DNA of 64,000 bases from an uncultured Nioella sp. (GTDB lineage Bacteria; Pseudomonadota; Alphaproteobacteria; Rhodobacterales; Rhodobacteraceae). Shown piece by piece: positions 1-9,594 of the stretch (within the stretch, counting starts at the first letter, position 1; every line of letters begins with the position of its first letter). Below the pieces are notes generated by a model. It ran no database searches. It saw only the letters and a list, made by a program, of their open reading frames with translations, and was not told the DNA's origin. The DNA is taken from positions 186,001 through 250,000 of the forward strand of contig CANLZL010000002.1 in assembly GCA_947495575.1 (NCBI GenBank), read 5' to 3'. Made by a program: the position numbers and the translations under genes.

Positions 1-1664
1 TGCAGCAGCGCAGATGCGCCCGCGTCGACACTCAACAATTCCGTGTAATTCGCGCTGTAGTAGACGTTCAGATCAGAGTTGGACGACAGAGGGAACCTTA
101 GCGACGGACGCAGCGCCGCCGAAACAGTGTCGAAGGTCGAGCTTTGGCTTGAAGTCGTGCGGTAATAGGCCTGCAAGCCGAACCCAAGATCGCGTCCAAG
201 CAACGCGGGTTCAAAGAAGTTGAAGGACAGACTGCGGGAGTCAGATGTCGTATCAATGCCAAAGCTGACCGTTTGGCCACGCCCAAGGAAGTTTTGCTCC
301 GAGAAATTGATCGCGACACCAATGCCATCATCTGATCCGTAGGTGGCGCTGAACCCAAGAGATCCTGTTGGCTGCTCTTCCACGTCCACATCCACGATTA
401 CCTGGTCGTCAGTTGATCCGGGCCGTGCAGCCACCTGAACATCTGCGAAATAGGACAAGGCACGAATGCGTTCGGCCCCTTGGCGAATTTCACTCGGGTC
501 AAGCGGGTCGCCCTCTGCCGACCGGAACTGGCGACGGATTACCCGATCAAGCGTTGTGACATTGCCCTCAATATCAATGCGCTCAACGAACACGCGTTCA
601 CCACGGGTGATGTTAAACTCAATATCCAAGGTCAGATCAGCGTCATTGCGTGTCAGACGCGGCTCGATCCGAATAAACCGCAACCCCTGCTCAGAGGACA
701 GGTTTTCCATCCGTGTGATCGTCGTATCAACAAGCCGAGGCGAATAAGTCATGCCGCTGCGCAGGCGGATCACATCCTGGTATTCATCCGGGTCAATTTC
801 CGGCAAATCGCTTACTGTGGTGATTTCACCAATCGAGAAGCTTTGGCCCTCGCGGATATTGAACGTGATGAAATAGGCATTCCGTTCGCGCGATAGTTCC
901 GACACCACGCTCTGAACGGCAAAATCGACATAGCCGCGATCCCGATAGAAATCGGTCAACAGCTGCTCATCAAACGCAATCCGGTCAGCGACAAAGGTAT
1001 CCGAGCGGATCAGCTGGCGGAAGAACCCGGCCTGAGTGCTTTCCAGAACGCGGCGCAAACGACGGTCGGAATAGGAGCGGTTGCCAACAAAGGCCAGACG
1101 CTCGGTTTCAACGATGCGCCCTTCGGACACTTCAAACACCAGGTCGACACGGTTTTGGTCACGGCGAATAATTACTGGAGTTACGGTCGCGGCAAGGCGG
1201 CCCTGCGACCGATAGGCATCGGTCAAAATCGCGGCATCCTGCTCTGCGACCGAAGGGGAATACACCCGGCGCGGCTGAGACGTCAGCAATGGCAGGAGGT
1301 CATCATCATCAAGACGGCGATTGCCCTCGATATTGATGCGGTTGATTGTCGGATATTCTTGAACAAGAATGACAAGGCGGCTGCCCTGCGGGTCAATCTC
1401 TACCCGTTCAAACAGAGTCGAATTCTGCAGCCTTTGCAGCGCATCATTCAGTTCTGCCGCAGAAATAGTCTGACCCGACGGGATTGCAGCAAAGGCAAGG
1501 ACTGTTGCGTCATCTACGCGCTCATTGCCCTGAATATCATAGCTGGAAAACCGAAAGGCCTGCGCGTCAGCCGTTGTGGCGCCGAACATAAAAGTCGCGA
1601 CCAGCAGAATGAAAACTGCCGACATACGTCGCCACATAGCAATAGTAACCGCCAAATTCGCCAT
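1..1664 (-). CDS. bamA: Outer membrane protein assembly factor BamA (3' end cut by window edge)
   Basis: This is the central Omp85 component of the BAM complex, which folds and inserts beta-barrel proteins into the outer membrane. Reading from an ATG at 1664, the product has a hydrophobic signal peptide (VFILLVATFMFGATTADAQA) followed by the POTRA repeats. Recognisable stretches are RINIEGNRRLDDDDLL, a GNRSYSDRRLRRVL-like repeat and VERIDIEGNVTTLDRVIRR. The beta-barrel begins with GSLGFSATYGSDDGIGVAINF, and the reading frame runs off the window after about 554 codons, so the rest of the barrel is outside. It follows rseP and a 41-residue peptide, the usual alphaproteobacterial order. The identification is firm. 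The start is supported by the signal peptide beginning shortly after the ATG. Confidence 0.96.
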   Translation of the reverse strand, partial: MANLAVTIAMWRRMSAVFILLVATFMFGATTADAQAFRFSSYDIQGNERVDDATVLAFAAIPSGQTISAAELNDALQRLQNSTLFERVEIDPQGSRLVILVQEYPTINRINIEGNRRLDDDDLLPLLTSQPRRVYSPSVAEQDAAILTDAYRSQGRLAATVTPVIIRRDQNRVDLVFEVSEGRIVETERLAFVGNRSYSDRRLRRVLESTQAGFFRQLIRSDTFVADRIAFDEQLLTDFYRDRGYVDFAVQSVVSELSRERNAYFITFNIREGQSFSIGEITTVSDLPEIDPDEYQDVIRLRSGMTYSPRLVDTTITRMENLSSEQGLRFIRIEPRLTRNDADLTLDIEFNITRGERVFVERIDIEGNVTTLDRVIRRQFRSAEGDPLDPSEIRQGAERIRALSYFADVQVAARPGSTDDQVIVDVDVEEQPTGSLGFSATYGSDDGIGVAINFSEQNFLGRGQTVSFGIDTTSDSRSLSFNFFEPALLGRDLGFGLQAYYRTTSSQSSTFDTVSAALRPSLRFPLSSNSDLNVYYSANYTELLSVDAGASALL

Positions 1665-1721
1665 CGAATCTGCCCCGCCCAAGTAATGACATCCACCGCA
1701 AGCTCTATCGCGCGCAGATTG

Positions 1722-1740
1722 GGTTGTCAAAATGACAACC
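1722..1740. repeat. Perfect 8-bp inverted repeat in the bamA leader
   Basis: GGTTGTCA, AAA, TGACAACC forms a perfect 8-bp stem with a 3-base loop about 60 bases upstream of the bamA ATG. A second weaker stem (GGGA/TCCC) lies just beside it at about 1750-1762. It could be an operator for bamA or an RNA hairpin in the transcript entering from rseP. There is no T-run after it on the minus strand, so a classical terminator is unlikely. Confidence 0.4.
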
Positions 1741-1840
1741 ACCACAGTGTGGGAGTATTTCCCAACCGTGGCACAAGATATACATATTTGGTGAGAATTG
1801 GCCGGATTTTGCCGATCCGACCGGTCGCAGAACTATCTGT

Positions 1841-1966
1841 TTAGAGGGTCACCAGCCAACCGGCGACGGTCAACGCCCCGACGATGGTAACCGGCACAAG
1901 AAAACGATCAATATTAATCTCAACAAAGAAGCTGATGCTCTTGTAGCTATCGGTAATCGTTTTCAT
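1841..1966 (-). CDS. Small single-pass membrane peptide (41 aa), unknown function
   Basis: The 41-residue frame starts MKTITDSYKSISFFVEIN and ends in a hydrophobic segment (FLVPVTIVGALTVAGWLV, about residues 22-39) followed by two residues, so it is probably a single transmembrane helix near the C-terminus. The ATG at 1966 has a GAGG ribosome-binding sequence about 8 bases upstream; a longer reading from 2047 lacks such support. It lies between rseP and bamA on the same strand, so it is likely co-transcribed with envelope-biogenesis genes. I do not recognise a family. It may be a real small protein of the BAM/RseP neighbourhood or a chance frame; position, RBS and membrane profile favour a real gene. 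Confidence 0.55.
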   Translation of the reverse strand: MKTITDSYKSISFFVEINIDRFLVPVTIVGALTVAGWLVTL

Positions 1967-2094
1967 CGCTTTGACCTCAAATTCCGCGCAGGGCAATTTC
2001 GCCGTGCCTGAACAGGATCGCGACCAAATGCGGCGGGAATTTGGCACCCGCGCGACAGTTTCGAGAAAACTTTACAGAATGGAGAGCTAGAAAC

Positions 2095-3426
2095 CTACGG
2101 GCAGAAAATGTCGTTGGTAAGCGCAAAGAGCATCAGGGACAAGATCAATGTAAGGCCAATTGTCATGAACAATTTCAGCGCCTTGTCAGACGGAGGCCGT
2201 CCTGCCACTGCTTCGAAGGCATGGAAAATCAGATGTCCGCCATCCAGTACTGGGATCGGGAAAAGGTTCAAGAGGCCAACAGCCGTCGACAGGACGGCAA
2301 TGAACCAAAAGAAGGTCTCTAAACCCTGGCTGGCAGCGGCACCTGACGTTTCCGCAATACCAATCGGTCCTTGCAGGTTGCAGCTGGAAATGGCGCCTGT
2401 GATCATGTTCCACAACCCAGACAGAGAAGTCTGGATAACGTAGCCAACCGTGGACACCCCTGCCCCGATGGCCTGACCAAATCCAACGCGATTGATCTCT
2501 GGTTCAAAGAACAACCCGCCCGAAATGCCAATCAGCCAACGTGTTTCAAAGCCGCCTTCCGGCGAAGGAAGATCCATGCGTCGTGGAGCAAGCGAGACCT
2601 CAATCATTTCACCTGCGCGCCAAATATCCAGCACCAGTGTCTCCCCGCGCGAGCTGGTCACAGCCGTGCGCAAATCCTCAAACGCAAATACAGGCGTCCC
2701 GTCAATCGACATGATGACATCACCTTGCTCAATTCCCGCATCCATAGCGGCAGAGCGCGGAGTGACTGTTTCCACAATAGGAATCATTGGGAAATGCGCG
2801 TCGACGGCGATCGTTTCGCCGTCACGTTCCACTTCGTAGCTGACCAACGCGGCGGAAGGCAAAGTTCCGGCAACATTAAAGACATCAGCGAGCGTTTCTA
2901 TTGGCTCACCACCAATAGACCGGATCAGATCCCCACTCTCCAACAGAACGAAGTCCTCTGGCAGGGCTCGTTGCTCACCAACACGAGGGTCTTCAGAGGC
3001 CTGACCGCTCATCATCAGGACACCGGCAAAGACGATGATCGACAGGATGAAGTTAAAAATCGGGCCTGCTGCAACCGTGGCTGCACGAGCCCAGAGCGGC
3101 GCACCATGCATCGAACGCCGCCGTTCCTGTGCGTCCAGCGCGTCAATCGCCGCGCCATCCTTGCCAGAGGCCGCATCCGCATCGCCCAAAAACTTCACGT
3201 AGCCCCCAAAGGGAAGCGCCGCCAATTGCCATTTCGTGCCGTGACGATCCACGCGCGAAAACAGGACCGGCCCAAACCCAAGCGAAAACACTTCGGCATG
3301 AATGCCAGACCAGCGCCCGACGATGTAGTGGCCATATTCATGGATGGCGACGATGATCGACAAAGCCACCACAAAGGCGGCGATCGTAAAGGCAAAGTTG
3401 CCAAAGCTTGGAAGAATGTCGATCAC
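2095..3426 (-). CDS. rseP: Site-2 intramembrane zinc metalloprotease RseP
   Basis: This inner-membrane protease cuts anti-sigma factors and leftover signal peptides within the membrane. The first transmembrane segment carries the zinc site HEYGH (residues 29-33). Two PDZ-like regions follow between about 120 and 300 (for example AAMDAGIEQGDVIMSIDG). The third catalytic motif is in NLFPIPVLDGGHL (about 387-399), where the Asp is the third zinc ligand. The length of 443 residues is normal for the family. The ATG overlaps the dxr stop as ATGA, so translation is probably coupled within the cdsA-dxr-rseP chain. The fit to the family is complete. Confidence 0.96.
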   Translation of the reverse strand: MIDILPSFGNFAFTIAAFVVALSIIVAIHEYGHYIVGRWSGIHAEVFSLGFGPVLFSRVDRHGTKWQLAALPFGGYVKFLGDADAASGKDGAAIDALDAQERRRSMHGAPLWARAATVAAGPIFNFILSIIVFAGVLMMSGQASEDPRVGEQRALPEDFVLLESGDLIRSIGGEPIETLADVFNVAGTLPSAALVSYEVERDGETIAVDAHFPMIPIVETVTPRSAAMDAGIEQGDVIMSIDGTPVFAFEDLRTAVTSSRGETLVLDIWRAGEMIEVSLAPRRMDLPSPEGGFETRWLIGISGGLFFEPEINRVGFGQAIGAGVSTVGYVIQTSLSGLWNMITGAISSCNLQGPIGIAETSGAAASQGLETFFWFIAVLSTAVGLLNLFPIPVLDGGHLIFHAFEAVAGRPPSDKALKLFMTIGLTLILSLMLFALTNDIFCP

Positions 3427-4607
3427 GCGGTTTGCTCCTGTCTGCGGCTGGCCAGCTCTTTGGCTCTTACCCGTGCCAGATGGTCTGTTTGCAGAACCAT
3501 CTCAAGGCTATTGATGGCATTTGAGAGGCGAATTTCGTTTGAAATCGCGTCCATTGTGGCCTCAACCACCGCTGCCATATCCAAAAACCCAATCGTTCCG
3601 GCGATGAATTGGTCCAACGCAACCTCTTTGGCGGCGTTGAAGACGGTCCCTGCCTTACCACCGATTTCCATAACTTCGCGGGCAAGGCGCAAAGCGGGAA
3701 AGCGGTCTTCATCAGGTTTGCGGAACTCCAATGTCGCGATCTCAGCAAGGTCGATCCGGTCAACCGGCAAGTTGCGCCGCTCGGGCCAATGCAGCGCATA
3801 ACCAATGGCATGGCGCATATCCGGCGCACCAAGATGGGCCATAAGTGCCCCGTCGGAAAACCCGACTAGTGCGTGCACAATGCTTTGCGGATGGACGACG
3901 GCGCTGATCTTATCTGGAGAGATCCCAAAAAACTCTTTGGTTTCAATCAACTCAAGTGCCTTGTTGAACAGGCTTGCACTGTCGATTGTGATCCGCTGCC
4001 CCATATCCCAATTGGGATGGGCCGAGGCATCAGCAACGGTGGCGCGGGCCAACTGATCCTTGCTCCAATCACGCAAGGCCCCGCCAGACGCAGTCACGAT
4101 CACCCTCTCAACTGCGCCTATGTCTTCACCCACAAGGGCCTGAAAGACAGCCGAATGCTCGCTATCCACCGGCAAAATTCTCGCGCCATGGGCGCGGGCC
4201 TCGGACATGAGCAATGGACCGGCTGTCACAAGGCTTTCCTTATTGGCCAAGGCCAGTGTCCGCCCGTGGCGCAAGGCATGAAATCCCGGCGCCAGGCCCG
4301 CCGCGCCCACAATGGCAGACATGGTCCAGTCAACCGGTCGGTCTGCGGCCTCGATCAGCGCCTCAGGGCCGGAAGCCACGGCGATGCCGCTGCCAGCCAA
4401 AGCCTCGCGCAGCTCCGGCAGGCAGTCATCAAAGCATGTGACGGCCAAATTGGCGCCAAATTCGCGGGCATCTGCCGCCAGTTGGGCGATGTTTCGCCCT
4501 CCAGTCAGTGCTTCAACTCGATAGCCACCATGATCGCGGCGGATCAGATCAAGCGTGTTTTGCCCGATAGAGCCTGTAGCCCCAAAGATACTGACCGAAC
4601 GGGTCAT
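3423..4607 (-). CDS. dxr: 1-deoxy-D-xylulose 5-phosphate reductoisomerase
   Basis: Dxr converts DXP to 2-C-methylerythritol 4-phosphate with NADPH, the committed step of the non-mevalonate isoprenoid pathway. The N-terminus shows the NADPH-binding stretch [15 protein letters not shown]. The active-site motifs follow in order: [34 protein letters not shown] and the substrate-binding block [20 protein letters not shown]. The length of 394 residues is typical. It overlaps cdsA and rseP by four bases (ATGA) on each side. Its position next to uppS is logical, because it feeds the isoprenoid precursors that UppS polymerises. Confidence 0.97.
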   Translation of the reverse strand: MTRSVSIFGATGSIGQNTLDLIRRDHGGYRVEALTGGRNIAQLAADAREFGANLAVTCFDDCLPELREALAGSGIAVASGPEALIEAADRPVDWTMSAIVGAAGLAPGFHALRHGRTLALANKESLVTAGPLLMSEARAHGARILPVDSEHSAVFQALVGEDIGAVERVIVTASGGALRDWSKDQLARATVADASAHPNWDMGQRITIDSASLFNKALELIETKEFFGISPDKISAVVHPQSIVHALVGFSDGALMAHLGAPDMRHAIGYALHWPERRNLPVDRIDLAEIATLEFRKPDEDRFPALRLAREVMEIGGKAGTVFNAAKEVALDQFIAGTIGFLDMAAVVEATMDAISNEIRLSNAINSLEMVLQTDHLARVRAKELASRRQEQTA

Positions 4608-5428
4608 AGAAGCGAACCGCCCGCGATGACCATCGTCAGTGTCGCAACAGCCATGGCGCCTGCCATCCCGTCAAAGCGATCCAGAATGCCGCCATGGCCG
4701 GGAATAAGGTTCGAGCTGTCCTTAATACCGCCGCGCCGCTTGATGGCGCTTTCAGCGATATCCCCAAGTTGCGAGGCCAAAGCTAGGAACGGCGCGACCA
4801 ATAAGGTCATGTAGGGGTTGAAGCCCGGCAAGATGAAATGCGCGACAAGCATTGCCGCAAGCCATCCGGCGGCGGTGCCGGACCAGGTTTTCTTCGGGCT
4901 GACTTTCGGCCAGAACTTTGGCCCCCCAAGAATACGGCCCGCGAAATAGCCTGCAATATCAGTGGCAACAACCACGGCGACAACAAACATCACAAAAATC
5001 ATGCCGTGCATCACCCACAGAAAAAACATGCCGGCGACCGAGAACAGGAAAAGTGCGCTGTAACTTGCAAAAACCCATCGGTTCTGAGACGGAACCGTTT
5101 GAATGGCCCCCCAAATTGCAAGTCCAAGCAACGGGACAATCCACGGCGTCAGGAACAGGTTTTCAAGAAACCCTTCACCGCGCGCAAAGGCAAAAATCTG
5201 CGCGGCGCCATAGGCAAACATGCCCAAAGCCCCAAATATTCCCGCGCGGATCGGGGCCTCGCCACCCACCATGCGGTGCAATTCCCAAAGACCCAGCCCG
5301 GCGATCACGATCAGACCAGCCAGCAACCACAAGCCACCGAAGTAGATCAACGTCGCCCCAACCGCGGCAAGCAAAAGGCCCGAGATCACCCTCGGGCCCA
5401 AATCCGACCATTTTGCACTCGTGGTCAT
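4604..5428 (-). CDS. cdsA: Phosphatidate cytidylyltransferase
   Basis: CdsA makes CDP-diacylglycerol from phosphatidate and CTP at the inner membrane, the branch point to all bacterial phospholipids. The protein is very hydrophobic, with about eight transmembrane segments. It ends with the family signature [20 protein letters not shown] followed by GGILDRFDG, which contains the conserved metal-binding Asp residues. The length is 274 residues. Its start overlaps the uppS stop and its stop overlaps the dxr start, each as ATGA, so it belongs to a translationally coupled operon. Confidence 0.96.
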   Translation of the reverse strand: MTTSAKWSDLGPRVISGLLLAAVGATLIYFGGLWLLAGLIVIAGLGLWELHRMVGGEAPIRAGIFGALGMFAYGAAQIFAFARGEGFLENLFLTPWIVPLLGLAIWGAIQTVPSQNRWVFASYSALFLFSVAGMFFLWVMHGMIFVMFVVAVVVATDIAGYFAGRILGGPKFWPKVSPKKTWSGTAAGWLAAMLVAHFILPGFNPYMTLLVAPFLALASQLGDIAESAIKRRGGIKDSSNLIPGHGGILDRFDGMAGAMAVATLTMVIAGGSLL

Positions 5429-6147
5429 GCTTTCACGGCACCGTAGCGTCGGTCACGTTGTCCATAACGCGCAAGTACTTTGGCAAATTCGTCAGAAGTA
5501 AAGTCAGGCCAAAGCGTATCAATAAACTCATATTCGGAATAAGCCGATTGCCACAGCAGGAAGTTCGAGATGCGCGCCTCACCCGACGTGCGGATCACCA
5601 GATCGGGATCAGGCAAATAGATCGTGTCGAGATATTTTGGCAGGGTCTCATCATTGATGCTTTTCGGGTCCAGCTTACCGGCCGCAACATCATAGGCCAA
5701 ACGCTTGGTCGCACGGGCCACCTCGTCGCGACCGCCATAGTTCAGCGCAATGGTCAGATGTGTGCCATCGTTGTCGGCCGTCATCAACTCAAGATTATCC
5801 ATCAAATCCTGCAGCCGGTTGTCCAATCGCACCCGGTCACCGATGAAGCGAACCCGCACGTTTTTCGACTTCAGCTCTTGCGCTTTGGCCGTAATAAACC
5901 GCTTGAAAAGCCGCATAAGTCCTGCGACCTCGGTCTGTGTCCGCTTCCAGTTTTCGGTCGAAAAGGCAAATATCGTCAGATATTTAACCCCCATCGGCTT
6001 ACAGGCTTCGACAATCTCCTGCACCCGCTTCGCGCCGGCATGATGCCCCACAAGCCGTGGTCGCCCTCTGAGCTGTGCCCACCGGCCATTCCCGTCCATG
6101 ATAATTGCCACATGGCGCGGGGTCTTCGCTTGGTCCTTGTTGGACAT
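5425..6147 (-). CDS. uppS: Undecaprenyl (isoprenyl) diphosphate synthase
   Basis: This cytosolic cis-prenyltransferase adds isopentenyl units to farnesyl diphosphate to form the C55 carrier for peptidoglycan and surface polysaccharides. The N-terminal signature [20 protein letters not shown] contains the catalytic Asp at about residue 18. Further conserved stretches are [22 protein letters not shown] and [20 protein letters not shown] near the C-terminus. The length is 240 residues. It lies 33 bases downstream of frr and overlaps cdsA by four bases. It matters here because the window also carries glycan-assembly genes that would draw on the undecaprenyl carrier. Confidence 0.97.
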   Translation of the reverse strand: MSNKDQAKTPRHVAIIMDGNGRWAQLRGRPRLVGHHAGAKRVQEIVEACKPMGVKYLTIFAFSTENWKRTQTEVAGLMRLFKRFITAKAQELKSKNVRVRFIGDRVRLDNRLQDLMDNLELMTADNDGTHLTIALNYGGRDEVARATKRLAYDVAAGKLDPKSINDETLPKYLDTIYLPDPDLVIRTSGEARISNFLLWQSAYSEYEFIDTLWPDFTSDEFAKVLARYGQRDRRYGAVKA

Positions 6148-6180
6148 GGGCGCTCCTGTATCGGGATCTTGCCGTGGTCC

Positions 6181-6744
6181 TCAGACCTGCATGATCTCTT
6201 CTTGTTTCGTGGCAAGGGCCGTGTCGACTTTGCCGATTTGCTTATCGGTCAGGTCCTGGACCTCAGATTCCCAGAGCTTCTGGTCATCCTCGGACATCCC
6301 CTCGTTCTTGGCCTTCTTGATCTGATCCATCCCGTCACGGCGGACGTTGCGGATCGAAACGCGTGCATTTTCTGCATATTGCGCGGCAACTTTGGTCAGA
6401 TCGCGGCGACGCTCTTCGTTCAATTCGGGGATCGGCAACATGATGATCGTGCCGTTGGTTTGGGGATTGATGCCCAGACCAGATTCCATGATCGCCTTTT
6501 CAACTTTGTTTACCAGCGATTTGTCCCACACATTTACGGTCACCATGCGCGGCTCGGGCACATTTACGGTGCCGACCTGATTGATCGGGGTCATGCTGCC
6601 GTAGGCGTCAACCATGACAGGTTCCAGCATCGAGGCCGATGCGCGACCGGTCCGAAGCGAGGCAAATTCCGTGCGCAAGGCCCCAAGGGCGCCATCCATG
6701 CGTCGTTCGAGATCATCCAGATCAATCTCTATATCGTCTGACAT
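6181..6744 (-). CDS. frr: Ribosome recycling factor
   Basis: RRF works with EF-G to split post-termination ribosomes. The 187-residue protein has the family's mostly helical composition and the conserved segments [20 protein letters not shown] near the N-terminus, [20 protein letters not shown] in the middle and the C-terminal helix [20 protein letters not shown]. It lies between pyrH (48-base gap) and uppS (36-base gap), the classic bacterial arrangement. The start is the obvious ATG, with no competing upstream start of similar quality. Confidence 0.97.
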   Translation of the reverse strand: MSDDIEIDLDDLERRMDGALGALRTEFASLRTGRASASMLEPVMVDAYGSMTPINQVGTVNVPEPRMVTVNVWDKSLVNKVEKAIMESGLGINPQTNGTIIMLPIPELNEERRRDLTKVAAQYAENARVSIRNVRRDGMDQIKKAKNEGMSEDDQKLWESEVQDLTDKQIGKVDTALATKQEEIMQV

Positions 6745-6792
6745 GCCCGTATTCTCCGTGTGATCTTTCGTGTTTGTTTGGTTTTACCGCTA

Positions 6793-7521
6793 TCAGCACA
6801 CCTTTGTATAGGTGCCTTGCCCGCTGAGGATGCCTTTGAAGCCGCCCGGCTCATCAAGTGAGAACACAATGATCGGCACTTCGTTTTCGCGGGCCAGCGC
6901 GATGGCCGAGGCATCCATGACACCAAGGTGCTGCGCCAGCACCTCATCATAGGTCACAGTTTCATAGCGTTTCGCGTCATCGAACTTCACCGGATCCTTG
7001 TCATAAACACCGTCGACCTTGGTGCCCTTAAAGATGGCTTCGCAGTTCATTTCATTGGCACGCAGCGTCGCGGCGGTGTCAGTGGTGAAATATGGGTTGC
7101 CGGTGCCCGCGGCAAAAATCACAACCCGTTTCTTTTCAAGGTGGCGCACCGCACGGCGGCGAATATAGGGCTCACACACCTGATCCATCGGGATCGCGCT
7201 GATCACGCGGGTGTGGATGTTTTGCTTTTCCAACGCGCCCTGCATGGCCAGTGCATTCATCACCGTTGCCAGCATACCCATGTAATCTGCGGTTGCCCGC
7301 TCCATACCCTGGGCAGAGCCTTGTAATCCGCGGAAAATATTGCCGCCACCAATCACCATGCAGATCTCAACGCCCATATCGTGGACGGTTTTGACCTCTT
7401 TTGCGATGCGCTCAACCGTCGGCGGATGCAGCCCGTACCCCTGATCCCCCATCAGGGCCTCGCCTGATATCTTGAGCATAACGCGAGAATAGGCGGGGTT
7501 GTCGGCGGGATCGGAGGGCAT
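6793..7521 (-). CDS. pyrH: Uridylate kinase (UMP kinase)
   Basis: PyrH phosphorylates UMP to UDP in pyrimidine nucleotide synthesis; the bacterial enzyme is hexameric and belongs to the amino-acid kinase fold. The N-terminus reads [19 protein letters not shown], followed by the glycine-rich [11 protein letters not shown] and the C-terminal nucleotide site around [20 protein letters not shown]. The length is 242 residues. It is the first gene of the minus-strand operon. The usual rpsB-tsf genes are not upstream; instead a 138-base divergent gap separates it from miaA. Confidence 0.97.
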   Translation of the reverse strand: MPSDPADNPAYSRVMLKISGEALMGDQGYGLHPPTVERIAKEVKTVHDMGVEICMVIGGGNIFRGLQGSAQGMERATADYMGMLATVMNALAMQGALEKQNIHTRVISAIPMDQVCEPYIRRRAVRHLEKKRVVIFAAGTGNPYFTTDTAATLRANEMNCEAIFKGTKVDGVYDKDPVKFDDAKRYETVTYDEVLAQHLGVMDASAIALARENEVPIIVFSLDEPGGFKGILSGQGTYTKVC

Positions 7522-7659
7522 GAGCAGAACCTTATTGATGGCATCTTAGGAAGCCGCTTTGCGGCTGGCGGCAACATGGCCTAAAAGGGCCGCGGGTTCA
7601 ACGGGCAATCCGGGCAACACAACCCGGGGCAAGGCTCGCGATCGCTAGGGCGTAAGACT

Positions 7660-8532
7660 TTGATTGATTATACTAAAATCTCTCCCGAACTGCCGGTTTT
7701 GATTGCAGGGCCGACAGCGTCCGGCAAATCGGCTCTCGCGCTTGAGATCGCCGCGCGCCAGGGCGGGCAGATCATCAATGCTGACGCGCTACAGGTCTAT
7801 GACGGATGGCGCGTTCTGACTGCACGCCCCTCCTTGGAAGAAGAGGCCAGCGCCCCTCATCGTCTATACGGGCATGTTCCGTTCGATGCCGATTATTCTG
7901 TCGGGCATTGGTTGCGGGATGTCTTGCCCCTATTGAAGGAAAATGTCAGGCCGATCATCGTGGGTGGAACCGGGCTAAATTTCACGGCCTTGACCCAAGG
8001 ATTGGCCGAGATTCCAGAGACCCCACCGAAAATCCGGGAATTGGCCGATGGTCTGGATCTGAAGACCATGCTGGACCGACTGGATCGCGAAGACCCTGTG
8101 CTAGCCAACCGTATTGATCGCCAAAACCGAATGCGCGTGCAACGGGCTTGGGAAGTCCTGGAGGCAACGGGACGGCCATTGTCAAATTGGCAGGCCGACA
8201 CTCCAGCCCCTGCCCTCCCTCTGGTTCAATGCCATCCCATTGTTATGGATGCCGACAAAGAGTGGCTGAACGCCCGGATCGAAAAACGCTTTGACCTGAT
8301 GCTGGAGGGTGGCGCGTTGGATGAAGCCCGCACATTGGCGCCCATCTGGCACAGGGCCAAGGGCGCTGCAAAGGCAATCGGTGGCCCTGAGTTGATTTCC
8401 TATACCAGGGGTGAAATGACCCTCGAAGACGCGCGAGAGGCGTCGATAATCGGGACACGTCAATACGCCAAGCGCCAACGCACATGGTTTCGCGCCCGCA
8501 TGAAAAACTGGCACTCCGTCGCCCTTCCATAG
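7660..8532 (+). CDS. miaA: tRNA dimethylallyltransferase MiaA
   Basis: MiaA attaches a dimethylallyl group to A37 of tRNAs that read codons beginning with U. The P-loop [15 protein letters not shown] lies at about residues 17-31, followed by the family stretch [20 protein letters not shown]. The C-terminus carries the AIGGPE and [14 protein letters not shown] motifs that contact the tRNA. The length is 290 residues, slightly short but complete. The likely start is TTG at 7660, preceded by AGGG; no in-frame ATG is available before the P-loop. It is transcribed divergently from pyrH. Confidence 0.94.
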   Translation: MIDYTKISPELPVLIAGPTASGKSALALEIAARQGGQIINADALQVYDGWRVLTARPSLEEEASAPHRLYGHVPFDADYSVGHWLRDVLPLLKENVRPIIVGGTGLNFTALTQGLAEIPETPPKIRELADGLDLKTMLDRLDREDPVLANRIDRQNRMRVQRAWEVLEATGRPLSNWQADTPAPALPLVQCHPIVMDADKEWLNARIEKRFDLMLEGGALDEARTLAPIWHRAKGAAKAIGGPELISYTRGEMTLEDAREASIIGTRQYAKRQRTWFRARMKNWHSVALP

Positions 8533-8593
8533 GCAAGGGCACGTCATTTTTGCTCACGGGGTTTTAACCCTCTTTTCTTTCACATTTCGAACC

Positions 8594-8612
8594 CATAGGT
8601 TTCGGACCTATG
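8594..8612 (+). promoter_or_regulatory. Hairpin/palindrome covering the AraC-family start codon
   Basis: CATAGGT, TTCGG, ACCTATG is a perfect 7-bp inverted repeat. Its right arm contains the ATG (8610-8612) of the AraC-type regulator. As RNA it would hide the start codon; as DNA it could be an autoregulatory operator. No clear Shine-Dalgarno sequence is visible in front of this ATG, which makes translational control plausible but unproven. Confidence 0.4.
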
Positions 8613-9416
8613 AGCGATGTTTACTCAGTCACCTCTTTGGCACAGATGCGTACGCGCGCGGATTGGCGGCATGCAACGCTGCATTCGCGGGATCATTCGC
8701 AGCTGTTTTGGTTTACCCGTGGCCAGGGCCGGTTCACCATCGGCGCCGTAACACGCGGATATGGGCCAAATACCGCTGTTTTCGTGCCCTCGGGAACAGT
8801 TTTGTCCTATGATCTGTCGCCACAGGTTCAGGGTGTGGCGCTGCGCTTGCCGGACGATCCGCAGCTTGATTTGCCAAAGGAGCCCTTTCACATCCGGGTC
8901 AGCAATGTCGACGCACAAACCAAGTTCTCCGGCTATGTTGACATGATCGAACGTGAACTGGCCGATTCTGCACCGGCACGGCAGAGATCGTTAACGGCCT
9001 GGGGGTTATTGATCTCTGTTTGGATCGAGCGACAGCTGGCCAATCAAGACGGCCGCATCTTGCGCGAAAAGACGCATGTATTGGCCGAGAACTATGCGCG
9101 GCTGCTGGAACGAGACTTTCGCAATGGGCTGGGCGTTGCAGAATATGCCGAGGAATTGGGCGTAACGCCCACGCATTTGTCGCGCATCTGTCGAGAGGCC
9201 GCTGGTCGCCCGGCGCTGGCCCTTTTGCAAGAACGCCTCGTTCACGAAGCCTGCGCGCTGCTGGTTGATACCAATATGCCAGCTCAAAAAGTGGCTAAGG
9301 AATTGGGCTTTTCCTCTCCGGCATACTTTACCCGCAGCTTTGCGCGATTGACCGGACGCACCCCGTCAGAGTTTCGCAAACTGGCCCCGATGCAGCAATC
9401 GCTTCAAGGCATCTAA
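8610..9416 (+). CDS. AraC-family transcriptional regulator
   Basis: The 268-residue protein has an N-terminal cupin-like sensing half (HSRDHSQLFWFTRGQGRFTIG, then YGPNTAVFVPSG, about residues 25-70). The C-terminal half is an AraC/XylS double helix-turn-helix (about 165-260). The first HTH is GVAEYAEELGVTPTHLSRIC and the second is MPAQKVAKELGFSSPAYFTR, followed by the typical RLTGRTPSEFRK. It most resembles the hydrophobic-ligand or stress-type AraC regulators, but the ligand is not evident. It stands alone between miaA and the convergent nrdJ, and its start codon lies inside an inverted repeat. Target genes cannot be deduced from the context. Confidence 0.9.
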   Translation: MSDVYSVTSLAQMRTRADWRHATLHSRDHSQLFWFTRGQGRFTIGAVTRGYGPNTAVFVPSGTVLSYDLSPQVQGVALRLPDDPQLDLPKEPFHIRVSNVDAQTKFSGYVDMIERELADSAPARQRSLTAWGLLISVWIERQLANQDGRILREKTHVLAENYARLLERDFRNGLGVAEYAEELGVTPTHLSRICREAAGRPALALLQERLVHEACALLVDTNMPAQKVAKELGFSSPAYFTRSFARLTGRTPSEFRKLAPMQQSLQGI

Positions 9417-9439
9417 GACTTTCCATTTAAAAGAAAAAA

Positions 9440-9459
9440 GGGGAGGCATCCGCCTCCCC
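9440..9459 (-). terminator. Rho-independent terminator (minus strand, after nrdJ)
   Basis: GGGGAGGC, ATCC, GCCTCCCC is a perfect 8-bp GC-rich stem. On the minus strand it is followed by a run of six T residues (the A-run at 9434-9439), so it ends transcription coming from nrdJ, whose stop is at 9595. It may also shield the convergent AraC gene. Confidence 0.85.
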
Positions 9460-9594
9460 AAAGTCTCGCTGTTCAGGTTCGATATTTATACCGCCCGTAG
9501 TTTTTTGCCTGCGACCTGAACCGCGTCGGGGGCGAGCGCACCCGCCCCGTGTCTCAGATCCCACGCCGGGGCATTGGCATGGAACCCGATCTGA

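Noticed and set aside
1155-1844. 229-residue plus-strand frame over the bamA N-terminal region
   Set aside because: Antisense to the POTRA-coding region of bamA, with low-complexity, unprotein-like sequence.
2371-3801. 476-residue plus-strand frame across rseP and dxr
   Set aside because: Antisense shadow of two certain genes; no domain recognisable.
4918-6741. 607-residue frame on the plus strand across cdsA, uppS and frr
   Set aside because: Antisense to three well-identified genes; long antisense frames are common in GC-rich DNA.
8559-8576. Possible terminator after miaA (GGGTT-TT-AACCC plus T-rich tail)
   Set aside because: The stem is only four to five bases, with a very small loop; too weak to claim.
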